Part shown: positions 19,699 through 28,808 of the stretch, one piece after another
How the letters are laid out: every line of letters starts with the position of its first letter
Numbering within the stretch: position 1 is the stretch's first letter
Assembly (NCBI RefSeq): GCF_019599185.1
Contig: NZ_JAIEUL010000009.1
Location: forward strand, 62,001-126,000
Reading direction: 5' to 3'
DNA: 64,000 nt
Source of the DNA: Cryobacterium inferilacus
GTDB lineage: Bacteria > Actinomycetota > Actinomycetes > Actinomycetales > Microbacteriaceae
Position numbers and translations under genes: made by a program
The notes under the pieces: model-generated
Seen by the model: only the letters and a program-made list of their open reading frames with translations
Database searches by the model: none
Told to the model about the DNA's origin: nothing

Positions 19699-21483
19699 TC
19701 AGGGCAGAGCGGACGGTGGCAGGGCCTGCGGTGCCGCGGTGGAGTCGGCGAGCGGGAACCAGACCCGGAAGGTGGCGCCGCCGCCGGGGGTCTCCAGGAC
19801 CTCGACCGACCCGTTGTGGCTGGCCACGATCGACGCCACGATGGCCAGACCGAGGCCGCTGCCGCCGGTCTCGCGTGCTCGTGAGGTGTCGGCCCGCCAG
19901 AAGCGCTGGAAGATCTTGTCGCGAATCTGCGGCGGGATTCCCTCACCGTGGTCGATCACAGAGATCGAGGCGCGCTCGTTGCGGCGGTCCACGGCCACCT
20001 CGAGCTGCACCGGGCTGTCGGCGGGGCTGAACCGCAGAGCGTTGCCCATCAGGTTGGTGATGACCTGGCGGACCTTGTTCTCCTCGGCCATGATCACGGC
20101 CTGCAACGCCGGCGGCGCGGGCTGCGGCTCGGTGACGTCGACGCCGATCTGGCTCGTCGCATCCGTGCGCTTGGGGCGGCGGGTGCGCAGGCGTGCCAGG
20201 GTTGCGCCGGCGAACGAGACCGAGCCCGTGGTGGACCCGGACTGGTCCGGCTTGGTCGCGGATGGCCTGGCGGCCGCCTTGGCGGCGGCCGCAACGGCCC
20301 TGGCCGTTGGCGGAGCGGCCGGCGCCGGCGTTTGGGCGGCCGGTCCCGGAACTTCGCCGGTGGAATTGGCGAGATCGATCGACGGCTCGGGGGAGGTGTC
20401 CTCGAACTCCGTCGGCTGGCTGGTGAGCACGGTGACGCGGCGGCCGGGCGACGAGGCCATGGCATCGAGGGCGGCGTCCTTGGCTAGGGGCAGCAGATCT
20501 ACCCGGGTCAGGACGAGCGGCTTGGTCTCGTCCAGCCGGGCCAATTCGAGCAGGTCCTCGACGAGGCCCCCCATCCGGATGGCTTCCTTCTCGATGCGCT
20601 GCATGGCCTGAGCGACCTCGTCGGGGGTCTGCAGGGCACCCATCCGGTAGAGCTCGGCATAGCCGCGCACGGAGACGAGAGGGGTGCGCAATTCGTGGCT
20701 GGCGTCACCGACGAACCGGCGCATCTGGTCGATCGTGCGGGCACGGTCCTTGAACGCCCGGTCGATCCGGCTGAGCATGGTGTTGAGTGATCGGTTGAGC
20801 CGGCCGACCTCGGTGTTGGGGGTGGCGCCGCCCAACCGCTGGCTGAAGTCGCCTTCGGCGATGGCCGCCGCCGTGCGTTCGACCTCGCGCAGCGGAGCGA
20901 ACGTGGTGGTGACGAGCAGCCGGGTGAGCATGGCGCCCACGACGACGACGCCCACGCCGAAGCCGAAAAAGATGCTGAGGTAGGTGTTGACGGTGTTCTG
21001 GGCCGGCTCCATCGACACGGCCATCAGCAGCGTGCCGTAGGTGCCGGTGGAGTTGATCACGAACGGCACCGCGACGGCGTGGAACTCGATGTCCCCATCG
21101 GCGTTGGTCAGCTTTTGTACCCTGCCGTCCAGACTGTACACGCTGTGCAGGTCCAGCGGAATCGTGACCACGGGCAGGGTGCTACGGGAGCGGTCCTCCC
21201 AGGTGCGGGCTTTGAGTACACCGTTCTGGTCGTAGGCCGCGACGAAGTAGTCAGAGTCCACACCGATGCGGCCGTCTTCCACCGCGTTGAGGTAGGTCAG
21301 TCCGTTGGTCTGAGCCTCGGTTATCAGGCCCGCATCAACCTGCTGCACCACATAGTTGCGCAGGATGACCATGGTTCCGACACCGGAAACGAGCAGGCCG
21401 AGCGTGAGCATCAGCACGGTCACACCGGTGATTTTGGAGCGGAGCGAAACCCGGCTCCATCGGTCCATCAGGGCCACATGCAT
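19699..21483 (-). CDS. sensor histidine kinase
   Basis: The 594-residue membrane kinase has two membrane segments (about 18-40 and 170-195) with an extracytoplasmic sensor between them. A HAMP linker follows (LREVERTAAAIAEGDFSQRL). The phospho-acceptor His is at about 263 in ASHELRTPLVSVRGY. The catalytic domain has N-box NLMGNALRF, G1 DHGEGIPP and G2 GGSGLGLAI. An unusual Ala/Pro/Thr-rich stretch of about 100 residues (about 360-458) separates the dimerisation and ATPase domains. The response regulator gene is 30 bp upstream on the same strand, so the two form one operon. The stimulus is unknown. Confidence 0.92.
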   Translation of the reverse strand: MHVALMDRWSRVSLRSKITGVTVLMLTLGLLVSGVGTMVILRNYVVQQVDAGLITEAQTNGLTYLNAVEDGRIGVDSDYFVAAYDQNGVLKARTWEDRSRSTLPVVTIPLDLHSVYSLDGRVQKLTNADGDIEFHAVAVPFVINSTGTYGTLLMAVSMEPAQNTVNTYLSIFFGFGVGVVVVGAMLTRLLVTTTFAPLREVERTAAAIAEGDFSQRLGGATPNTEVGRLNRSLNTMLSRIDRAFKDRARTIDQMRRFVGDASHELRTPLVSVRGYAELYRMGALQTPDEVAQAMQRIEKEAIRMGGLVEDLLELARLDETKPLVLTRVDLLPLAKDAALDAMASSPGRRVTVLTSQPTEFEDTSPEPSIDLANSTGEVPGPAAQTPAPAAPPTARAVAAAAKAAARPSATKPDQSGSTTGSVSFAGATLARLRTRRPKRTDATSQIGVDVTEPQPAPPALQAVIMAEENKVRQVITNLMGNALRFSPADSPVQLEVAVDRRNERASISVIDHGEGIPPQIRDKIFQRFWRADTSRARETGGSGLGLAIVASIVASHNGSVEVLETPGGGATFRVWFPLADSTAAPQALPPSALP

Positions 21484-21513
21484 GCTTCCAGTCTAGGAAC
21501 TGAACCTGAGCGT

Positions 21514-22206
21514 CTAGACCTTGGCTGCCTTGAGCATGTACCCGAAGCCGCGCTTGGTCTGGATCAGCGGTTCGCTGGAGTGCATATCGACCTTGCGACG
21601 CAGGTAGGAGATGTAGGACTCCACGATGCCCGCGTCGCCGTTGAAGTCGTACTCCCAGACGTGATCGAGGATCTGCGCCTTGGACAGCACCCGGTTGGGG
21701 TTGAGCATCAGGTAACGCAGCAGCTTGAACTCGGTGGGGCTGAGTTCGATGGGCTGGTCGCCGACGAGGACCTCGTGGGTGTCCTGGTCCATGGTCAACT
21801 CGCCGGCGCGGATGACCGCGTCCTCATCGGCGTGCATGGTGCGGCGCAGGATCGCCTTGATCCGGGCGACGATCTCGTCGAGGCTGAACGGCTTGGTGAC
21901 GTAGTCGTCGCCGCCGACGGTGAGGCCGGTGATCTTGTCCTCGGTGTCGTCCTTCGCGGTGAGGAAGAGGATCGGGGCGGTGTAGCCGGCCGACCGGAGG
22001 CGCTTGGTGACGCCGAAGCCGTTCATGTCGGGCAGCATGACGTCGAGGATGATGAGGTCTGGCTCTTCCTCGAGCACGGCGGAGATCGCCTGTGCACCGT
22101 TGCCGACCGCACGCACGGCGAAACCGGCGAAGCGGAGGCTGGTGGTGAGAAGATCCCGGATGTTGGGTTCGTCGTCAACGATAAGGATGCGGGGGCCGTC
22201 AGTCAT
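21514..22206 (-). CDS. OmpR/PhoB-family response regulator
   Basis: The 230-residue regulator has the acidic pocket IVDDEPNIRD, phospho-acceptor region LIILDVMLPDMNG, switch segment GGDDYVTKPFS and a C-terminal winged helix with ILDHVWEYDFNGDAGIVESYISYLRRK. It is closest by appearance to the mycobacterial PrrA/TcrX group. It is transcribed first, followed 30 bp later by its sensor kinase. It is divergent from the reductase gene at 22368. The target genes cannot be named from this sequence. Confidence 0.92.
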   Translation of the reverse strand: MTDGPRILIVDDEPNIRDLLTTSLRFAGFAVRAVGNGAQAISAVLEEEPDLIILDVMLPDMNGFGVTKRLRSAGYTAPILFLTAKDDTEDKITGLTVGGDDYVTKPFSLDEIVARIKAILRRTMHADEDAVIRAGELTMDQDTHEVLVGDQPIELSPTEFKLLRYLMLNPNRVLSKAQILDHVWEYDFNGDAGIVESYISYLRRKVDMHSSEPLIQTKRGFGYMLKAAKV

Positions 22207-22367
22207 GCAACCAGTATCTGCGCGTTAGCTGGAGCTTTTCTGTGAGTGCGCGGTACGTGAGAAACCAGATCCTCTTCGCCGGCGGGCCTTCCGTCAAGCA
22301 CGACTTGCCCATACGGTGGCGCACAAGACGGCCGCGTGACGCGGCATCGCCGATGGGGTGAGGGGCA

Positions 22368-23672
22368 ATGGATGGTCGGGCAATCGTGAACGAGTCCACC
22401 GACACGTCCGGTGACCCCGCCGCGGATGCCCTGGTCATCGCCGGGGCCGGGCTCGCCGGGGCTCGGGCGGCCGAGGCCGTGCGGGCGGGCGGCTACGCGG
22501 GGCGGCTGGTGCTGATCGGGCAGGAGGCCGCAGCCCCGTACATCCGCCCGCCGTTGTCGAAGGAGTACCTCGCCGGCCGCGCCGACCGCGACTCGGTGGA
22601 CGTGCATCCGATCGGCTGGTACTCCGAACATGGGATCGAGCGCATCGGCGGGCACCGGGCCGCGGTGCTCGACCGCGCCGGCCACCGGGTGACCCTCGAC
22701 GACGGGCGCACCCTGCGGTACTCGAGGCTGCTGCTGGCCACCGGCGCGTCGCCGAGACCGTTCCCCGGCCCCGGCGCGAGCCTGCCAGGGGTGCACTATC
22801 TGCGCACGGTCGAGGATTCGGAGCGACTGCGTGCCCGCCTCGCCGAGGGCGGTCGCCGGGTGGTGATCATCGGCAGCGGTTGGATCGGCCTGGAGGTCGC
22901 GGCGACGGCGAAAGGCTACGGGAACGATGTGATTCTGCTCGGTCGCGGTGCCGTGCCGTTGCAGCGGGTTCTCGGCGCGGAGGTGGGCGGTGTCTTCGAG
23001 CGGTTGCACCGCGACCACGGTGTGCACGTGGGTAACAACACCGAGGTGGTGGAGCTGGAGGGGGAGACCCGCAGCGGCGGTACCCGGGTGACCGGGGTGC
23101 GGCTCTCCGATCGCACCCTGGTGCGCGCCGACCTCGTCGTGGTCGGTCTCGGCTCCACTCCGAACACCCAGCTGGCCCTGGGCTCCGGCCTGGCGGTAGA
23201 TGACGGCATCGCGGTCTCGGCCACGTTCGCGACGGGCGACCCCGATGTGTTCGCGGTCGGTGACGTGGCCAACGTCTACCACCCGCGGCTCGGCCACCGG
23301 CTGCGGGTGGAGCACTGGGCGAACGCCGACGCCGCCGGGGCCGCCGCCGGGCGGGCGATGCTGGGGGACACGACGGAGTATGACGCCATTCCGTACTTCT
23401 ACACCGACCAATTCGACCTGAGCATGGAGTACTCCGGGTTCGGCGACCTCGCCGTCGACGCGCAGGTCGTGTTTCGGGGAGATCGGCTCGGCCGGGAATT
23501 CCTGGTGTTCTGGCTCGCCGCTGGGCAGGTCGTCGCCGGCATGAACGTGAACGTCTGGGATGTGAACGCGACCGTGCAGCGCCTCATCCGGTCGGGCGTC
23601 AGAGTGGACCCGCGGCGGCTGGCAGATGAGAGCATTGCTGTGGAGGACCTGCTCACATCACCTCAGGGGTAG
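22368..23672 (+). CDS. FAD-dependent ferredoxin/rubredoxin-type reductase
   Basis: The 434-residue enzyme has a FAD-binding Rossmann motif VIAGAGLAGARAAEAVR near residue 20. The characteristic APYIRPPLSKEYLAG follows. The NAD(P)H-binding loop is VVIIGSGWIGLEVAATA near 165. The second FAD motif is PDVFAVGDVAN near 295. A C-terminal reductase domain completes it. It transfers electrons from NAD(P)H to a ferredoxin, rubredoxin or Rieske partner. No ferredoxin or oxygenase gene is adjacent, so the partner is unknown. The ribosome-binding site GTGAGGGGC is directly before the ATG. Confidence 0.9.
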   Translation: MDGRAIVNESTDTSGDPAADALVIAGAGLAGARAAEAVRAGGYAGRLVLIGQEAAAPYIRPPLSKEYLAGRADRDSVDVHPIGWYSEHGIERIGGHRAAVLDRAGHRVTLDDGRTLRYSRLLLATGASPRPFPGPGASLPGVHYLRTVEDSERLRARLAEGGRRVVIIGSGWIGLEVAATAKGYGNDVILLGRGAVPLQRVLGAEVGGVFERLHRDHGVHVGNNTEVVELEGETRSGGTRVTGVRLSDRTLVRADLVVVGLGSTPNTQLALGSGLAVDDGIAVSATFATGDPDVFAVGDVANVYHPRLGHRLRVEHWANADAAGAAAGRAMLGDTTEYDAIPYFYTDQFDLSMEYSGFGDLAVDAQVVFRGDRLGREFLVFWLAAGQVVAGMNVNVWDVNATVQRLIRSGVRVDPRRLADESIAVEDLLTSPQG

Positions 23673-23721
23673 GCCGCCGCACCGCCCGTCGCCGTCGGCG
23701 TGACCCAGCACAAGGAGCCAG

Positions 23722-24627
23722 ATGCCCAGTTCGACCGCCGCCGGGATCCACCTGCCCCGGCTGGATGTGCCGGTGCGCCGGATCGGCGGGCGCGACTTCG
23801 ACTTCGCCCGTGAGGTGGCCGTGATGGCGGTGATCAACCGCACGCCGGACTCGTTCTACGACCGGGGCGCCACCTTCGCCCTGGACTCGGCGGTCGCCGC
23901 CGCCCACCGGGCCGTGGCCGACGGTGCCGACTGGGTCGACATCGGCGGGGCCAAGTTCGCCCCTGGCCCCGCGGTGCCCGTGGCCGAGGAGATCGACCGG
24001 GTCGTGCCCGTGGTCGCCGCCCTGCAGGGCTCAGGAGCGGTCATCTCGGTGGACACCTTCGACCCCGACGTGGCGAGGGCCAGCATCCTCGCCGGCGCCC
24101 ACGTCATCAACGACACCACCGGGGTGCACGACCCGCGGATGGCCGAGGTCGTCGCCGACAGTGACGCCACCCTGGTCATCACCCACAGCCTCGCCCGGCC
24201 GCGCACCCCGTACCCGGCACCGCGGTACGACGACGTCGTGGGTGAGGTCGTCGCGTTCCTCACGGCCAGGGTGGAGCGTGCGCTGCGCCACGGGGTGCCG
24301 GCCGACCGGCTCATCGTCGACCCTGGCCACGACCTCAACAAGAACACCCTGCACTCCCTCGAGCTCACCCGGCGTCTCGGCGAGATCAGCACACTGGGTC
24401 TGCCGACCCTGGTGGCGGTGTCGAACAAGGACTTCATCGGCGAGACCCTCGACCGGGACCGCGACAGGCGCGTCGAGGGCACCCTCGCCGCCGCCGTCTT
24501 CTGCATCCTGCAGGGTGCCCGCATCGTGCGGGTGCACAACGTGACGGCCGCCGTCGACGCCGTGCGCATGACCGAGGCCATCCTGGGCTGGCGCGAGCCG
24601 GCGTACCTGCGCCATAACCTGGCCTGA
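23722..24627 (+). CDS. folP: dihydropteroate synthase (FolP2-like)
   Basis: The 301-residue TIM-barrel protein has the pterin-binding signature MAVINRTPDSFYDRG (about 36-50) and the second motif GADWVDIGGAKFAPG (about 71-85). Later elements are VISVDTFDPDVARA, HVINDTTG and a PGHDLNKNT loop. Canonical enzymes join p-aminobenzoate to a pterin. The IGG in place of the canonical IGGEST and the altered loop suggest the FolP2 branch rather than the housekeeping FolP1. The gene overlaps the following reductase by one base (TGATG), so the two are translationally coupled. Enzymatic activity should be tested. Confidence 0.82.
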   Translation: MPSSTAAGIHLPRLDVPVRRIGGRDFDFAREVAVMAVINRTPDSFYDRGATFALDSAVAAAHRAVADGADWVDIGGAKFAPGPAVPVAEEIDRVVPVVAALQGSGAVISVDTFDPDVARASILAGAHVINDTTGVHDPRMAEVVADSDATLVITHSLARPRTPYPAPRYDDVVGEVVAFLTARVERALRHGVPADRLIVDPGHDLNKNTLHSLELTRRLGEISTLGLPTLVAVSNKDFIGETLDRDRDRRVEGTLAAAVFCILQGARIVRVHNVTAAVDAVRMTEAILGWREPAYLRHNLA

Positions 24628-25352
24628 TGACCACCCAGACCCTGGAACCTTCCGAGGTGCTCCGCCGGTACCTGATCGACGAGCGGGCCACCCCGCACCT
24701 GCGGGTGAACTTCGTCAGCAGCCTCGACGGCGCCGCCACACACGACGGGCTCAGCGGCGGGCTCGGCGACGCCGCCGACCGGCTGGTCTTCGATACCCTG
24801 CGGATGCTCACCGACGTGATTCTGGTGGGTGCGGGTACCGTGCGCGCAGAAGGGTACGGCGGCATCCGGTTCACCGAGGAGGCCGTGGCCTGGCGCCTCG
24901 CCCACGGGTTGCCGGAGCACCCGCCGGTGGCGATCGTGTCCGGACGGCTCGACCTCGACCCTGCGCACCCGGTGTTCACCCGCGCGGCCACGCGGCCCCT
25001 CGTGGTCACGCACGCCCAGGCGCCGGCCGAGCGACGGGCGGCGCTCGCCGCGGTGGCCGACGTGCTGGTCTGCGGGGAGGCAGCCGTGGACCACGGGAGT
25101 CTGGCGCGCACCCTCACCGAGCGCGGCTACCCACAGGTGCTCTGCGAAGGCGGCCCGAGCCTGTTCGGTGCGCTGCTGGCCGCCGACACGGTGGACGAGC
25201 TCTGCCTGACCCTGGCCCCGCTGCTGGAGTCCGGCCAGGCGCCCCGGATCGCCGTCGCACCGGAGGGGTCATCACGTCGGATGCGACTGGTGCACGCCCT
25301 CCCCGCGGGTGACACCCTTCTCCTGCGCTACCTGCGGGGCCGCGAGTCGTGA
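24627..25352 (+). CDS. RibD C-terminal-type (pyrimidine/dihydrofolate) reductase
   Basis: The 241-residue protein consists of a single RibD_C/DHFR-like reductase domain, with VNFVSSLDGAATHDG near the start, DVILVGAGTVRAEGYG for cofactor binding and VLCEGGPSLFGALL later. No deaminase domain is present, so it is not the complete RibD. In M. tuberculosis the comparable protein Rv2671 can act as an alternative dihydrofolate reductase. The coupling to a folP-type gene makes a folate- or pterin-related role plausible here, which is inference. Start and stop are both unambiguous. Confidence 0.85.
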   Translation: MTTQTLEPSEVLRRYLIDERATPHLRVNFVSSLDGAATHDGLSGGLGDAADRLVFDTLRMLTDVILVGAGTVRAEGYGGIRFTEEAVAWRLAHGLPEHPPVAIVSGRLDLDPAHPVFTRAATRPLVVTHAQAPAERRAALAAVADVLVCGEAAVDHGSLARTLTERGYPQVLCEGGPSLFGALLAADTVDELCLTLAPLLESGQAPRIAVAPEGSSRRMRLVHALPAGDTLLLRYLRGRES

Positions 25353-25425
25353 CTTAAGCCCGAAAAGTCGGCGAATCTGGGGGTCCTTCTCCCGGTTTGC
25401 GGGCGGGCGTCTATGTCGGTGGTAG

Positions 25426-25440
25426 CTGAGATGATCTCAG
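25426..25440 (+). promoter_or_regulatory. palindromic operator candidate before the DUF222/HNH gene
   Basis: CTGAGAT-G-ATCTCAG is a perfect 15-bp inverted repeat ending 1 bp before the ATG at 25442. Binding there would block transcription or translation initiation. Confidence 0.45.
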
Positions 25441-25441
25441 T

Positions 25442-27028
25442 ATGAGTAGCCCAGACCAGGCACCACCGCCAGTTCCGGATGATGACGACTACTCTCCGGA
25501 ACCCGTCCCACCCGGATCCACCCCCGCCCCCGACCACCCGCCCGGGCCCGATCGAGCCGATCCCGACTGGGTGCGCACGGAGCTGGTGCGGCGCACCGGG
25601 TTGATCGCGGCCGAGCACCGCGCCATCGCCCAAGCCCAGGCCCGACGGGCCGAACGGCTGGTGGAACTGCAGCTCTGGAGCGAGGAGCCGCAGGTGGCGA
25701 GCCGCCTGCAGGGCAGCCCGGAGAGCGTCCGGCTGGCCGACCGGGACGCCGCCACCCTCACCGAGGATCAGGCGCGGGCCATAGCGTTCGGCCGGTGGGA
25801 GGACCGGGAGGTGGCCCGGCGCACGATCGTGAGTGAGACGGCGTGCCTGCTGCGGTTATCCGAACGCACCGTGGAACGGCTGCTGGACGAGTCGCTCTGG
25901 CTGTACTCCACCACTGGCACTTTCGAAGCGTTGGCGGCGGGTGAGATCAGCTACCCGCACGCCAAGGCGTTGATCGATCAGCTGCGCACCCTGCCCGAGG
26001 AGGACCAGGCCGCGTTCGAAGAGGCGGTGTTGCCGCACGCGAAGACCCTGCCGGTGGGCCGGTTCACCAACCGGGCCCACCGGCTGCGGGAAAGACAGCA
26101 CCCGGAGTCGATCGTGGCCCGCACCAAGAACGCCCTCGCCGACCGGCACACCCGCTGGGAACCGGCCGCCGACGGCATGGGCTGGTTGCACTGGTACGGC
26201 ACCGCACACGACACCAGATCCGCGTTCGACCGCATCGACAGCACCGCGAAAGCTCTGCAGCAGCACGGCGACACCGGCGCGGGAACGGGCACGGCAACGG
26301 GCTCGGCGGCAGAGCGGGCGGAGGCCGAGCAGCAGCGCAAGCGTGGTCTCGCTCAGCTTCGGGCGGACATCACCCGGGCCCTGCTGCTCGACGGTGTCAC
26401 CCCCGACGGTCTCGGCGCGGGCATCCGCGGCACCGTGATGATCACGGTGCCGGTCCTCACCCTGCTCGGCCAGAGCGACGAACCCGCCACCCTCGAGGGG
26501 TACGGGCCGATCTCCCCCGAGACCGCCCGGGACATCGCCGCCGGCGCGCCCAGCTTCACCCGGCTGCTCACGCATCCGGAGACCGGGGTGGTGCTCTCCC
26601 TGGGCAAGACCCAGTACAAGAACACCAAGGCCATGAAGAAATGGTTGCGGATGCGGGATGAGACCTGCCGGTTCCCCGGCTGCAACCGGCCGGCGGTGAA
26701 GTCAGATGTGGATCACACCGACGACTGGGCCACCGGCGGAACCACCGACTGCGACAACCTCGCCCATCTCTGTGAGCCCCACCACCGGCTCAAACACCTC
26801 TCCCAGTGGCAGGTCGTTCAGGAACCGGGCGGTGTGCTGCTCTGGACCTCACCGGGCAAGCGCAGCTACCGCACCGACCCGGCCAACCCGGTCGCACCAC
26901 CCCGACCCAAGCCCCCGGTCGTCACCCCCAAAACGCGCAAGCGACCGGCAACGGCGAGCTACCTGATGCCCGAACACCAGCCCACACGTCGCCCGTCACC
27001 GCCGGTGCCCAAGAACCCGCCGTTCTAG
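25442..27028 (+). CDS. DUF222 and HNH endonuclease-domain protein
   Basis: The 528-residue protein begins with an acidic, Pro-rich leader of about 40 residues. A DUF222 helical domain (about 50-330) follows, and then a C-terminal HNH nuclease (about 395-455) with CRFPGCNRPAVKSDVDHTDDW, NLAHLCEPHH and the following His. The four Cys/His positions of a treble-clef zinc site are present. The tail is rich in Pro and Arg. Such proteins are multicopy in many actinobacteria. Their biological role is unsettled; proposals include mobile-element or DNA-processing functions. A palindrome directly precedes the start. Confidence 0.88.
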   Translation: MSSPDQAPPPVPDDDDYSPEPVPPGSTPAPDHPPGPDRADPDWVRTELVRRTGLIAAEHRAIAQAQARRAERLVELQLWSEEPQVASRLQGSPESVRLADRDAATLTEDQARAIAFGRWEDREVARRTIVSETACLLRLSERTVERLLDESLWLYSTTGTFEALAAGEISYPHAKALIDQLRTLPEEDQAAFEEAVLPHAKTLPVGRFTNRAHRLRERQHPESIVARTKNALADRHTRWEPAADGMGWLHWYGTAHDTRSAFDRIDSTAKALQQHGDTGAGTGTATGSAAERAEAEQQRKRGLAQLRADITRALLLDGVTPDGLGAGIRGTVMITVPVLTLLGQSDEPATLEGYGPISPETARDIAAGAPSFTRLLTHPETGVVLSLGKTQYKNTKAMKKWLRMRDETCRFPGCNRPAVKSDVDHTDDWATGGTTDCDNLAHLCEPHHRLKHLSQWQVVQEPGGVLLWTSPGKRSYRTDPANPVAPPRPKPPVVTPKTRKRPATASYLMPEHQPTRRPSPPVPKNPPF

Positions 27029-27060
27029 GCGGTCACTCCTCGGCCTTTGTCGGGGGTGTT

Positions 27061-27101
27061 CTCACGGCTCACGGCTCACGGCTCACGGCTCACGGCTCAC
27101 G
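27061..27101. repeat. 7-bp tandem repeat (CTCACGG, about six copies)
   Basis: Six near-identical heptamers (5 full plus CTCACG) run 27061-27101. The last of them overlaps the stop codon and final codons of the leftward helicase gene. Confidence 0.95.
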
Positions 27102-28742
27102 TACCAGGTCGAGGGCGTGGGAGTCGAGGATCGTGTACGAGTAGCCCTGCTCGGCCAGGAAGCGCTGGCGGTTCTGGGCGAAGTCCTGGTCGACCGTGTC
27201 GCGGGCCACGAGCGTGTAGAAACTGGCGGTGAGGCCGGACTCCTTCGGGCGCAGCAGACGGCCCAGGCGCTGGGCCTCCTCCTGCCGGGAGCCGTACGAG
27301 CCGGACACCTGGATGGCCACGGAGGCCTCGGGCAGGTCGATCGAGAAGTTGGCCACCTTGGACACCACGAGCAGATTCTCCTCGCCCGTCCGGAACGCCT
27401 GGTACAGCCGTTCGCGTTCGTCAATGGGAGTGGCGCCGGTGAGTTTGGGCGCCTGCAGGGCGTCGGCGAGTTCGTCGATCTGATCGAGGTACTGGCCGAT
27501 CACCAGGATGCGTTCCCCCGGGTGCATCGCCACCAGCTGCGTGACGACGTCCAGCTTGGCCGGCGCGGTCGCGGCCATCCGGTACCGTTCGTCGTCTGGC
27601 GCTGCGGCGTAGCTGAGCCGCTCGGACTGGGGCAGGTCGATGCGCACCTCGAAGCAGGCGGCGGGGGAGATGAAGCCCTGCGCCTCGATCTCCTTCCACG
27701 GGGCGTCGAACCGTTTGGGGCCGATCAGGCTGAACACGTCGCCCTCCCGGCCGTCCTCGCGTACGAGCGTGGCGGTGAGCCCAAGCCGGCGGCGGGCCTG
27801 CAGCTCGGCGGTGAGCTTGAACACCGGTGCGGGCAGCAGGTGCACCTCGTCATAGATCACCAGGCCCCAGTCCATGGCGTCGAGCAGTTCCAGGTGTGCG
27901 TACTCGCCCTTCCGCTTGGCGGTGAGGATCTGATACGTGGCGATGGTGACCGGTTTGACCTCCTTCACCGCGCCGGAGTACTCGCCGATCTCCTCCGCGG
28001 TGAGGGTGGTGCGCTTGAGTAATTCGTCCCGCCACTGCCTGGCCGAGACCGTGTTGGTGACCAGGATCAGGGTGTTGGTTTTGGCGGTGGCCATCGCGCC
28101 GGCTCCCACCAGGGTCTTGCCGGCACCGCAGGGCAGCACGACCACGCCGGAGCCGGCGTCGAAGAAGTTCGCCACGGCCTTGTTCTGGTAGTCGCGCAAC
28201 GACCAACCGTCTTCGAGCAGCGCGATGTCGTGCGGCGTGCCGGGGGTGTACCCGGCGAGGTCCTCTGCGGGCCAGCCCAGCTTCACCAGCTCCTGCTTGA
28301 GCGCACCCCGGGCCCACGGCGCGACCAGGAACGAATCGGGGGTGGGCTGGCCGATCAGCAACGGCGCGATGCGGCGGGCGGCCGCGACCTCGGTGAGCAC
28401 AGGGGCGTCCAGGCTGCGCAGGATGAGCTGCCCCTCTGCGTCCCGGTCGATGACCAGGCGGCCGTACCGGCCCACGGTCTCCTCGAGGTCAACGGCGACC
28501 GTCTGCGGAATCGCGAACTTGGAGTATTTCTCCAGCGTGGCCAGCATGTCGGCGGCGTCATGGCCGGCCGCGCGCGCGTTCCACAGGCCGAGCCGGGTGA
28601 TGCGGTAGGTGTGGATGTGTTCCGGCGCGCGTTCCAGCTCGGCGAAAACGGCCAGGTCATGCCGGGCATCCTCGGCCTGAGGGTGCGCGACTTCGAGCAG
28701 AACCGTGCGGTCACTTTGGACGATCAGCGGGCCATCGGACAT
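27090..28742 (-). CDS. XPB/Rad25-like DNA helicase
   Basis: The 550-residue SF2 helicase has Walker A LPCGAGKTLVG near residue 205, the DEVH box VIYDEVHLLPAP near 297, motif III GLTATLVREDGREGD and the C-terminal motifs IGQYLDQI, VSKVANFSIDLPEA and QRLGRLLRPK. These match the bacterial homologues of the human repair/transcription helicase XPB. Bacterial members are ATP-dependent 3'-5' helicases, and their cellular role is unclear. ATG at 28742 is preferred to the TTG at 28751 because TACCAT lies 8 nt upstream, suggesting a leaderless message. The XPB-associated protein gene follows upstream on the same strand. Confidence 0.93.
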   Translation of the reverse strand: MSDGPLIVQSDRTVLLEVAHPQAEDARHDLAVFAELERAPEHIHTYRITRLGLWNARAAGHDAADMLATLEKYSKFAIPQTVAVDLEETVGRYGRLVIDRDAEGQLILRSLDAPVLTEVAAARRIAPLLIGQPTPDSFLVAPWARGALKQELVKLGWPAEDLAGYTPGTPHDIALLEDGWSLRDYQNKAVANFFDAGSGVVVLPCGAGKTLVGAGAMATAKTNTLILVTNTVSARQWRDELLKRTTLTAEEIGEYSGAVKEVKPVTIATYQILTAKRKGEYAHLELLDAMDWGLVIYDEVHLLPAPVFKLTAELQARRRLGLTATLVREDGREGDVFSLIGPKRFDAPWKEIEAQGFISPAACFEVRIDLPQSERLSYAAAPDDERYRMAATAPAKLDVVTQLVAMHPGERILVIGQYLDQIDELADALQAPKLTGATPIDERERLYQAFRTGEENLLVVSKVANFSIDLPEASVAIQVSGSYGSRQEEAQRLGRLLRPKESGLTASFYTLVARDTVDQDFAQNRQRFLAEQGYSYTILDSHALDLVREP

Positions 28743-28750
28743 AACCGTCA

Positions 28751-28756
28751 ATGGTA
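28751..28756 (-). promoter_or_regulatory. -10 element of the XPB helicase gene
   Basis: TACCAT on the minus strand ends 8 nt before the ATG at 28742, consistent with leaderless initiation. Confidence 0.4.
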
Positions 28757-28808
28757 CGCCGGTGTGCCGCCGGACGGCTCGCCCTCGTTCCGGGGGTGCC
28801 GGCCGGCG

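Noticed and set aside
25442..27028. The DUF222/HNH gene as an intein or homing endonuclease
   Set aside because: It is a free-standing ORF with no split host gene, and this family occurs as ordinary multicopy genes in actinobacteria.
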